From a virus: 21,084 nucleotides of DNA. The translations under genes and the position numbers were made by a program. The stretch is from positions 1-21,084 of IMG/VR virus record IMGVR_UViG_3300032073_005194, one strand, 5' to 3'. Below are positions 15,015-21,084 of the stretch, one piece after another (position 1 is the stretch's first letter; each line of letters begins with the position of its first letter). The notes under the pieces were generated by a model. It had not been told where the DNA came from and made no database searches. It was given only the letters and a program-made list of their open reading frames with translations.

Positions 15015-15611
15015 ATAACCAGAAGATCCTTTTTCTTCATTAACTATAGGGTCAAATTCAGGATCAGATATCTGTTTTTGAGTTAATTCAATATCCTCTT
15101 CTATAATGAATTCGTAATAGTTTTTAAAGTAATTTTTAGGAAAATCTATTACAGATTGATTCATAACTGTTTCTTTATTTCTAGCTGCTGAACCAAAATA
15201 AATATAAGGTCCTTTATTAATATTTTCAATAGGACCTACTAACAACCATTTTATTTGTAAATTTATAATATAGTTATATTTTTTTAAAAAATCAAATTTT
15301 TCTTTCTTTACTTCTATAATCTTTTTAGATCTTTTATCTTGTAGGAAAAATCTGAGGAAGTAACCGTTATCATAATCAGCTTCTTTTGGTTGTATATACT
15401 CTCCTGTAAATTCCATTTTTGGTATTGGAGCTGTTAATTCAGAATTTGCTAAAGTTAAACTAAAAGAAGTATTTGAAGGTTTTTTACCTGCAAAAAAATT
15501 ACCTGATATATCTGTAAAGTACCAACCTACATAGAACGTTCCATCAGATTTAGTAAAATCATTTCCTCTTGAATATTTTGCTTTTGAATATTTTGATATT
15601 GGTATGTACAT
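15012..15611 (-). CDS. Hypothetical protein, probably virion-associated
   Basis: A 199-residue protein starting at an ATG that overlaps the hub-protein stop by one base (TAATG), so it is probably translated with the tail module. The N-terminal part (MYIPISKYSKAKYSRGNDFT, then GTFYVGWYFTDISGNFFAGKKP) looks beta-rich, with many aromatic and glycine residues. The middle has GEYIQPKEADYDNGYFLRFF at about 70-89, and the tail is acidic (IIEEDIELTQKQISDPEFD). From memory, proteins with this YIP..K...GN(D/E)F opening and FxGKxP box recur beside baseplate genes of marine phages; I cannot assign a function. There is no signal peptide or membrane helix. It is the last gene before the polymerase promoter. 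Confidence 0.7.
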   Translation of the reverse strand: MYIPISKYSKAKYSRGNDFTKSDGTFYVGWYFTDISGNFFAGKKPSNTSFSLTLANSELTAPIPKMEFTGEYIQPKEADYDNGYFLRFFLQDKRSKKIIEVKKEKFDFLKKYNYIINLQIKWLLVGPIENINKGPYIYFGSAARNKETVMNQSVIDFPKNYFKNYYEFIIEEDIELTQKQISDPEFDPIVNEEKGSSGY

Positions 15612-18544
15612 TAGACTATTGATTTAGTTTGATAAGGTGCTTTAACAGGGTTTATTAATGCTCCATTATATCTTATTTCTAAATGAATATGATTTGTCAT
15701 ATCTCCTCCATATCCTGGGAAGAAATTAGGGATATCATTTTTATTAGTCGTAACTATCCCATCTGAGGTTGTTTTCAAAGAACCATTTACCATATCGGTT
15801 GCATAACATACTAATTCTCCTGCTTTAACTGTTTCTTTAAATATATTTTTTGTTACTTGATTTGATTTAGTATTTATACCTAATTTGATTATTTTAACCA
15901 ACAGGGGTTCTATACTTTCCTTATTATAACCTAAGTATATGTATCCTATTTTAACTGAATACCCTAAATAGTCACCTTTACCTGTTATTTCTATACCGTG
16001 TCCACCTTTATCTGTAAACTCATTTATAAACCTTACAGAACCATCTATAGGAGCAATAATAGGCCTATCAGATTTCGCTATAATATCTAATCCTGCATGT
16101 TGACGTGCTCCTCTTTTTGCTCCAAATTTACCTGAACCGGTAGTACCTGCTCCCTCTCTAGTGCTACTATCAATGAAATTTCTTTTACCTACTGAACCTA
16201 ATCCATTTTCAGAAAATTTATATGGATTAAATGAAGTAGATATTGGCCAGAATAATATAGGAGTATCTGGTGCTGGTGTTTCCGTTACCTTTAGTCCTTC
16301 GGTTATAAAATCATCTATGTTGAAATCTTCTCTTCCTTTAATTTCAGCTTGAGAAAGAATACACATTTGACCGGTTATATCTGTTTTCCATTTATTATCT
16401 GATCCGATAACATGAGATAGCCCTTTTATAATAAATCCTACTTTATCATCATATTTAGCAGGTAAAGTTCCTTTTTGAATAGTAAATGCTTGTGCTATTT
16501 TAAATCCTGAAATTCCTATCATACTAAAATCCACATTTATAGGAATTAATCCTGCTGCATTTTGTTGCTCTTTTTTAGTCTGAGCTTTATATAAATCTTG
16601 CATAACTTTATTATACACCGGTCTAATAGCAGATGCATCGTTTGCATTATAATTAATATAATAAAAAGGGTCGTTTTGAGTTGATGCTGAATCTCTAATT
16701 TTCTTTTCTAACTTACCATTTGATCCTTCAATTATTTCAGATCTATCTACATCACATATATAGTCTATAAGTTTACCAAATTTTTGTTGTGATATACTAT
16801 CTTCTGCTTGATCTTCATTAGTATTATCTCCTAAAAAACCAGGATTAGGATTAAATCTATCTCTTAAACCTTTATTCCATGATTGAACATTTAACATATC
16901 TTCACCTAAATCAGTACCTTGAGCTGAAGCTCCTATAGCCATAGTTGTAGCTAAATTAGCAGGTACTTTACTGGTAATTGAGAAATTAAACATAGAAGTT
17001 TCAGTACCTCTAATTTCTAATAAGGAATCTTTTATATCTTTTGATTGAGGAGTTATTTTTCTATCTACTATATAAACTTTATCTTCTTGATCTTCGTAAT
17101 GAAAATCAAATAAATTTATATCCCCTAAAGAATCGGTTATTCCTTTTAAAATTACTCTGACAAAATCGTATACTGATTGATCATTTTTATCAGTTTTACT
17201 AGGATCTATCATGTCGTTAAATACTTTCAATATATAGTTTATACTCACCATAATATCTAATATATCATCTTGTCTAGAAGGTAATATAGAAGAATCAGCG
17301 TTGGTAAAAAAGTATGAAAGTGGAAAATTTAAAGCTCTTGATTTAGGAAGAAAACATATTGTTGGATTAATCGAAAAATGACCTGGGAATGTAAGGTAAG
17401 ATGTTTCTTTATCTCCTTGTTCTGTGTAAAATTCAACATCATTAATATCTTCATCAACATCATTCTTAGGACAGAATATTAAGTTAATCATTTCTAATAC
17501 GACTGATAATGGTACAAATTTTATTATTTCATCTTTTTCTCCTTCTGCTGTTGCTTTTCCAATAGACAGTATTTTTAAGTCTCGTTTACTTTTTTCTAGT
17601 CGTTTTTCAAATAAATTATAATCTTCAGCAATTCCGTCTTTTAAAGCTTTAATAGTTTCTTCTGTAGTCCCTAATAAACCTTGATCTAATATAATATTAA
17701 AAAATTTTGTAAATCTAGATATATCTTTAGCAATATTTGCTGTAGAGGTTGTTGTGTCTTCAGAAGTTGTAGAACTAATTAATAATCTAACTGATTCTAA
17801 TAATGCACCGTGAGCTAATACTACTACTTGGCAGTTATATGTACCGTCAATGTTAAACTTATAATTAAAGTTAGTTATACGTCCTAAGAATCCATCATAA
17901 TTACCATCGCTATTTTCTTTTAGAGTATTTATTTGATCGTATATTCTTTTTTTGTTATTTTCTTTTTCTTTATCGCTAGTTATATTGTCAAAAAAGTTAG
18001 ATATAGTCTGTATAGTGGTTACTACTTCACCATTATTTTTTTTATATATAGTGTGTCCCCATTCAACTAATAAATTCATACCTGGTCTGCAGTAAAGTTG
18101 CTCCATTACTGATAGCTGGTCTATGCTATTACATTGAAAATCTATTGCTACTCTTTGATAAGTACCATAAGTACCTAATATTTCTGATTGAAATCCTGTA
18201 ATTCCGGGTATAGGTCTATAACCACTTCCAACACTATCTAAAATATAAGCATCATCGGTATTATTAAAAATACCTGCTCTCATTTTTTGCTTACTATTTA
18301 ATACCCCACCTGCTAATACGTTAGACTTAGCAGTTTGACTAGAAAACTTATTTCCTCCATCTGGATCTACATCTACTGCTGATGATATTTTAACCCAACT
18401 GGTTTTACTATTGAGATAAATTAGATCATTAGTAGTTCTACCAGATACTTTTTTGAGAGTTTCTCCTCTTTTTTTTATCTGATTTAAAGTTTTAATTGAT
18501 AAGCCAGTATGTATTACTGAGTTTGGTGTCCATCCTAACGACAT
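15611..18544 (-). CDS. Baseplate hub protein with C-terminal M23 peptidase domain
   Basis: A 977-residue structural protein. The N-terminal half resembles phage baseplate hub proteins: YRPIPGITGFQSE at 109-121, then FQCNSIDQLSVMEQLYCRPG around 136-155 and LLVEWGHTIY at 158-167. The middle (about 200-780) is long and unassigned. The end is an M23-type zinc endopeptidase fold: HAGLD at 816-820 provides two zinc ligands and HIH at 952-954 the third ligand plus a catalytic His. The usual second catalytic His in the YxHL motif is replaced: residues 868-871 read YIYL, with Tyr870 encoded by TAC at 15937-15935. The domain probably acts on peptidoglycan cross-links during DNA entry, or binds there if inactive. 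This fuses roles that T4 splits between gp27 and the gp5 lysozyme. It follows the wedge gene by two bases. Confidence 0.82.
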   Translation of the reverse strand: MSLGWTPNSVIHTGLSIKTLNQIKKRGETLKKVSGRTTNDLIYLNSKTSWVKISSAVDVDPDGGNKFSSQTAKSNVLAGGVLNSKQKMRAGIFNNTDDAYILDSVGSGYRPIPGITGFQSEILGTYGTYQRVAIDFQCNSIDQLSVMEQLYCRPGMNLLVEWGHTIYKKNNGEVVTTIQTISNFFDNITSDKEKENNKKRIYDQINTLKENSDGNYDGFLGRITNFNYKFNIDGTYNCQVVVLAHGALLESVRLLISSTTSEDTTTSTANIAKDISRFTKFFNIILDQGLLGTTEETIKALKDGIAEDYNLFEKRLEKSKRDLKILSIGKATAEGEKDEIIKFVPLSVVLEMINLIFCPKNDVDEDINDVEFYTEQGDKETSYLTFPGHFSINPTICFLPKSRALNFPLSYFFTNADSSILPSRQDDILDIMVSINYILKVFNDMIDPSKTDKNDQSVYDFVRVILKGITDSLGDINLFDFHYEDQEDKVYIVDRKITPQSKDIKDSLLEIRGTETSMFNFSITSKVPANLATTMAIGASAQGTDLGEDMLNVQSWNKGLRDRFNPNPGFLGDNTNEDQAEDSISQQKFGKLIDYICDVDRSEIIEGSNGKLEKKIRDSASTQNDPFYYINYNANDASAIRPVYNKVMQDLYKAQTKKEQQNAAGLIPINVDFSMIGISGFKIAQAFTIQKGTLPAKYDDKVGFIIKGLSHVIGSDNKWKTDITGQMCILSQAEIKGREDFNIDDFITEGLKVTETPAPDTPILFWPISTSFNPYKFSENGLGSVGKRNFIDSSTREGAGTTGSGKFGAKRGARQHAGLDIIAKSDRPIIAPIDGSVRFINEFTDKGGHGIEITGKGDYLGYSVKIGYIYLGYNKESIEPLLVKIIKLGINTKSNQVTKNIFKETVKAGELVCYATDMVNGSLKTTSDGIVTTNKNDIPNFFPGYGGDMTNHIHLEIRYNGALINPVKAPYQTKSIV

Positions 18545-18546
18545 AA

Positions 18547-18849
18547 CTATCTACTTTTATTTACCTCTTCAAATAATCTTAATGCTAAAGCTTTATCGGC
18601 TGGTATTCTTAGTTGTTTACCAGGTGTAGCATTTAAAGATGCTCTTTGATGATTATTAGAAGAAGCTATTATCCACCATAATGAAGAATCATTATAAAAC
18701 TCTAACGCTAAAACATCATATCTATCTGCAATACCTGCTATAATATAGATATCATCTTCTGATTCTGGAATAGCAGGGTATATAGGATTAGTTATATAAG
18801 TTTTCCCTCGTTCAGTTTTAAATTTTTCTATGGTTTCGTATCTATTCAT
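18547..18849 (-). CDS. Baseplate wedge protein, gp53-like / LysM-like
   Basis: A 100-residue protein. The core at residues 31-83 follows the LysM-like plan used in phage tails: DDIYIIAGIADRYDVLALEFYNDSSLWW (a promptly recognisable IADRYDxLAxxFYxDSxLWW box), IIASSNN, and PGKQLRIP near 76-83. T4 gp53 contains a similar YGNPQLYWVL segment but is almost twice as long, so only the core is shared. The role is inferred to be joining baseplate wedges to the hub or tube. Its ATG overlaps the stop of the upstream structural gene by eight bases (ATGAATAG), and the hub gene begins two bases after its end, so the three are probably made together in fixed ratio. Confidence 0.75.
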   Translation of the reverse strand: MNRYETIEKFKTERGKTYITNPIYPAIPESEDDIYIIAGIADRYDVLALEFYNDSSLWWIIASSNNHQRASLNATPGKQLRIPADKALALRLFEEVNKSR

Positions 18850-20368
18850 TTGACTGTTTTATATACCTGTTTTTACTTTTATCTGAACCGAAAGAAACAT
18901 ATCTTGGACCGGTTACTACTCCTTCTCCTTTCTTTATATCTTCTGTTGAAGGTAAAGTATATTGAGATGTAGGTATGAAATTATGTATTGGTGTAAATCC
19001 TATACTAACATCTAATACAGTAGGTAATTCTTGATGAGGAATATCTCTTTCTTCACCTTCAGGTCTTTGCATAGCAATTTCCCAAGGGTAGTCTTTATCC
19101 CATTTGAAATCTACTTTATCAATAAAACCTGGTTGTCTATGTAAATAGTCTCCTACTGTGAGCCTAACTAGTGTACCTCTCATAAAATTATTATCATAAG
19201 TCGGAGTAGTTGAAGAAGCTAAAATATTTAACTTTTGATATAATGGTCTCATTTCTTTTGATGATTGAGCTGATATTTTAAATCCTACGTTTACTTTTCT
19301 ATCTGTACCCTGATAGGTATAGAAATTTTCTGCTCTTCCTACATAATTGTAACTATTCCATTTACCAGAAAATCCGTCAGTAAAGCTATCTAAATAAGCT
19401 CTAAAATATAAATATTTTACTTTAGGCTCAGAGTTTTTATCTCCAGGAGTAATTACTTCTATTCTAAATTTTATTAAATCTCTAGCTTCTTTTGTACCGT
19501 CTAATTTTTCTGAGGAAGGTCCTAATAGGTTTATTTGATCTTGTCTCAAACTTTCATTTTCATCATTCACAGGTAATCCGGGATCTCCGAGATTTATCCT
19601 AATAGGTAATGCGGTTGCTTTTTCATCTTTTTCAGTAACTTCATCGTCACCTGTTATTCCTCCAAATGCTGTATTCTGAGCAATTGGTGTGCCGTCTAGA
19701 TTGTAAGTACCGTCGGCTCCTACAAATTGAGAACCAGGCTTTGGTTTAGTAGGGTATAATTTACCAGCAGGGCCTTTAACACTTAGCTGTCCATCAACTT
19801 TAACAGATTCATTTTTTTTAGTATTTGCTGTACTAATAGGAACTTTACCGGTAAGTTGTTTATCATTATCACTATCATCTTTTATAAAAAGAGGAGCAAA
19901 ACCAGGTGATACCATAACATGAGGAGGAACACCTCCTTGTTCTATCTGTCCTTTTTCTTCTAAATAAGTTCCTTTTATACCAGCAAAGCTTTGAACAAAA
20001 TGAATACCGGTTCCATTAACTGGTGTTTGAGCTAAAGTAGAACCAATTAACTTAGCAGTATCTGCTAAACCTTGACCTACTCTTTGTAGTACTTTACCTG
20101 CTGGGCTTTTTTTAGTATCAGTTTTAAACTGAAGTTGTTTTAAGGCAGCATTATTAGCTAAAAACTTTAAACCTTCTGGTTTAATCATTAACTTTGCTAC
20201 TCTTTCTAAATCAGTAAGTCTTCGACTAGCCTCAGTAGTGTATGTAGGTACTTTAGCATCTGCAACCAGAGGTACGTTTTTAACGACCAAAGGTTTATTA
20301 CCAGATTCAAACTTTATACGGTTAGCCACAGGGACTCCGTTATTAATATAGTTTCTTAATATACCCAC
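18842..20368 (-). CDS. Baseplate/tail-tube-adaptor structural protein
   Basis: A 508-residue structural protein. Residues 1-140 are basic and helical, about 165-290 is a Gly/Pro/Asp-rich low-complexity linker, and 295-468 looks like a tail-tube fold: DLIKFRIEVITPG at 297-309, YLYFRAYLDSFTDGFSGKWN at 319-338, the FYTYQGTDRKVNVGFKISAQ strand pair at 349-368, and the closing LPTVLDVSIGFTPIHNF at 448-464, a pattern I recall from several phage tube/baseplate proteins. The position immediately before the wedge and hub genes fits a tube-initiator or adaptor, comparable to T4 gp48/gp54, though I cannot decide which. It shares the opening MGIL with the small gene upstream. The ATG has no Shine-Dalgarno sequence. 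Confidence 0.65.
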   Translation of the reverse strand: MGILRNYINNGVPVANRIKFESGNKPLVVKNVPLVADAKVPTYTTEASRRLTDLERVAKLMIKPEGLKFLANNAALKQLQFKTDTKKSPAGKVLQRVGQGLADTAKLIGSTLAQTPVNGTGIHFVQSFAGIKGTYLEEKGQIEQGGVPPHVMVSPGFAPLFIKDDSDNDKQLTGKVPISTANTKKNESVKVDGQLSVKGPAGKLYPTKPKPGSQFVGADGTYNLDGTPIAQNTAFGGITGDDEVTEKDEKATALPIRINLGDPGLPVNDENESLRQDQINLLGPSSEKLDGTKEARDLIKFRIEVITPGDKNSEPKVKYLYFRAYLDSFTDGFSGKWNSYNYVGRAENFYTYQGTDRKVNVGFKISAQSSKEMRPLYQKLNILASSTTPTYDNNFMRGTLVRLTVGDYLHRQPGFIDKVDFKWDKDYPWEIAMQRPEGEERDIPHQELPTVLDVSIGFTPIHNFIPTSQYTLPSTEDIKKGEGVVTGPRYVSFGSDKSKNRYIKQSNE

Positions 20369-20380
20369 TTATTTTAGTTT

Positions 20381-20587
20381 TTATGCATTACCCGACTTCA
20401 AACCACCAATTTTTGCTTGGTATGAAGAAGGAGTTTTACCATCTAAATCTAATTGTCCATCAAAAGATCTTTCTAATTCATTAGTATGTATTGCAGAAGC
20501 TTTATTTGCTCCTGGTAAATTTTCAGGAGTTACTCCTTTTCTACTTAATGAAGTTGGACTTTCTTCAAATTTTTTTAAAATTCCCAT
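20381..20587 (-). CDS. Small hypothetical protein of the tail module
   Basis: A 68-residue protein, polar and probably flexible, beginning MGILKKFEESPTSLSRKG and ending with SSYQAKIGGLKSGNA. I see no domain, membrane segment or cysteine. It lies 12 bases before the 508-residue tube/baseplate protein and 24 bases after the preceding gene. Its middle (SFDGQLDLDGKTPSSYQ) has the look of a short structural linker or virion peptide, but this is only inferred from composition and place. A TATAAATA string precedes its ATG by seven bases. Confidence 0.6.
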   Translation of the reverse strand: MGILKKFEESPTSLSRKGVTPENLPGANKASAIHTNELERSFDGQLDLDGKTPSSYQAKIGGLKSGNA

Positions 20588-20594
20588 AATTGTT

Positions 20595-20602
20595 TATTTA
20601 TA
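20595..20602 (-). promoter_or_regulatory. TATAAATA, possible T4-type late promoter box
   Basis: The exact T4 late-promoter consensus TATAAATA occurs on the minus strand in a 24-base gap between two tail genes, seven bases before an ATG. The overlapping sequence is symmetric, so a plus-strand copy is also present at 20599-20606. In DNA this AT-rich a chance match is plausible, and the box is unusually close to the start codon. Confidence 0.25.
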
Positions 20603-20611
20603 AATAGTTTT

Positions 20612-21084
20612 TTATCCGTTTTTAAAGTTATCTACAACTAGCGCTGACTGAACTGAATAAGTATTCATCTTAACGTCACTGCTCTTATTTAATATTTGTT
20701 CTAATAATTGATTCTGTCTTTCCAACATTTGATTCATTCCATCACCGCCACCCATTAGGTTTGTACCGCCTAGTACCAAATCATCTTTGTTAAATGATGT
20801 TATTTTTCCACCGGGTTCTCTAATAAAATCATTTTCTGCAGGTCCGGTATTTTCTTCTGCTTTTTTAGCCATCTTTTTCTGACCGGTTAAGCCTGCTGCA
20901 TCTGATGCCATTAACCCTGCATCTATAGCTACTGATACACCTGTACCTAAGCCGGGAAATAAAGAAGCAATACCAGAACCAAATTCTAATAATCCTCCAA
21001 TCACATCACCTCCTATCATTCTCTTAATTCCGTAATAAGCTCCTACAAGTAACCCTATTACCGGTATTTTTTTTAAGATCATTT
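20612..21084 (-). CDS. C-terminal part of a probable tape-measure-type tail protein (partial)
   Basis: An open frame of at least 156 residues reaching the right edge. The methionine at 21082 may be internal because only two bases precede it in the window. The first 65 residues alternate glycine and hydrophobics (IGLLVGAYYGIKRMIGGDVI, then LLEFGSGIASLFPGLGTGVS), the pattern seen near the C-terminus of phage tape-measure proteins, which also encounter the membrane during DNA ejection. The rest includes a Gln/Asn/Leu-rich helix (NQMLERQNQLLEQILN, about residues 119-134). It is first in the tail gene order, before the tube/baseplate genes, which suits a tape-measure gene. A small separate virion protein is the alternative if a stop codon lies just beyond the window. 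Confidence 0.6.
   Translation of the reverse strand, partial: MILKKIPVIGLLVGAYYGIKRMIGGDVIGGLLEFGSGIASLFPGLGTGVSVAIDAGLMASDAAGLTGQKKMAKKAEENTGPAENDFIREPGGKITSFNKDDLVLGGTNLMGGGDGMNQMLERQNQLLEQILNKSSDVKMNTYSVQSALVVDNFKNG

Noticed and set aside
18047-18072. CAACT preceded by TATATA on the plus strand, looking like a fourth copy of the bipartite promoter
   Set aside because: The TATATTAT block is absent at the 20-base distance, and the site is inside the hub gene.
15611-18544. Lysozyme-type (T4 gp5) enzyme domain on the hub protein
   Set aside because: The C-terminal motifs HxxxD and HxH identify the M23 metallopeptidase fold, and I see no T4-lysozyme-type catalytic Glu/Asp arrangement.
20604-20640. 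AGTTG upstream of the 68-residue gene as another promoter copy
   Set aside because: The distance to the nearest TATA-like block is 28 bases and the block reads TATTTATA, so neither spacing nor sequence matches.

Overview
The window is an AT-rich stretch of a tailed double-stranded DNA phage genome. Every gene I can support lies on the minus strand, so the map reads from right (21084) to left (1). The core is T4-like: a gp53-like/LysM-like baseplate protein, a large baseplate hub protein with a peptidase domain, a UvsX/RecA recombinase, a gp41/DnaB-type helicase, a gp32-like single-strand binding protein, a flap/RNase H-type 5' nuclease and a two-subunit class I ribonucleotide reductase. It departs from T4 in having a small, divergent family A (Pol I-like) DNA polymerase. 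Together this suggests a distant T4 relative with a contractile tail. I infer a Bacteroidota host. Start codons almost never have a Shine-Dalgarno sequence, and three intergenic promoters (TTG, 20 bases, TATATT) fit the unusual Bacteroidota vegetative promoter pattern TTG-N17-23-TAnnTTTG.

Layout from right to left. (1) Tail and baseplate module, 21084-15012: the C-terminal end of a probable tape-measure-type protein, a 68-residue protein, a 508-residue tube/baseplate protein, a 100-residue gp53/LysM-like wedge protein, a 977-residue hub protein with a C-terminal M23 peptidase domain, and a 199-residue protein of unknown function. (2) Replication and recombination module, 14965-8854: family A polymerase, a 149-residue unknown, SSB, UvsX, 5' nuclease, DnaB-like helicase, then a candidate hairpin terminator at 8778-8808. 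(3) Nucleotide and sugar module, 8746-448: nrdB, nrdA, a 63-residue protein with a DCGC motif, a Skp1-GlcNAc-transferase-type glycosyltransferase, a NodU/TobZ-type O-carbamoyltransferase, an HtrL/YibB-type glycosyltransferase, and a fusion of an HtrL/YibB domain with a second GT-A domain. (4) A thioredoxin-like gene and a partial gene running off the left edge.

The genes fit a lytic programme: RNR plus thioredoxin supply dNTPs, and polymerase, SSB, UvsX, nuclease and helicase copy and recombine the genome. The overlapping glycosyltransferase/carbamoyltransferase block probably builds a decorated sugar on an unknown acceptor (virion protein, phage DNA base or host surface). Two observations stand out. 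One is the exactly spaced element TAGTTG-N20-TATATTAT, found in three intergenic gaps before the polymerase, ssb and thioredoxin genes. The other is the four-gene, five-catalytic-domain glycan-modification cassette coupled to RNR. No gene-free stretch exceeds about 110 bases, and I saw no tRNA, CRISPR array, insertion sequence or attachment site.
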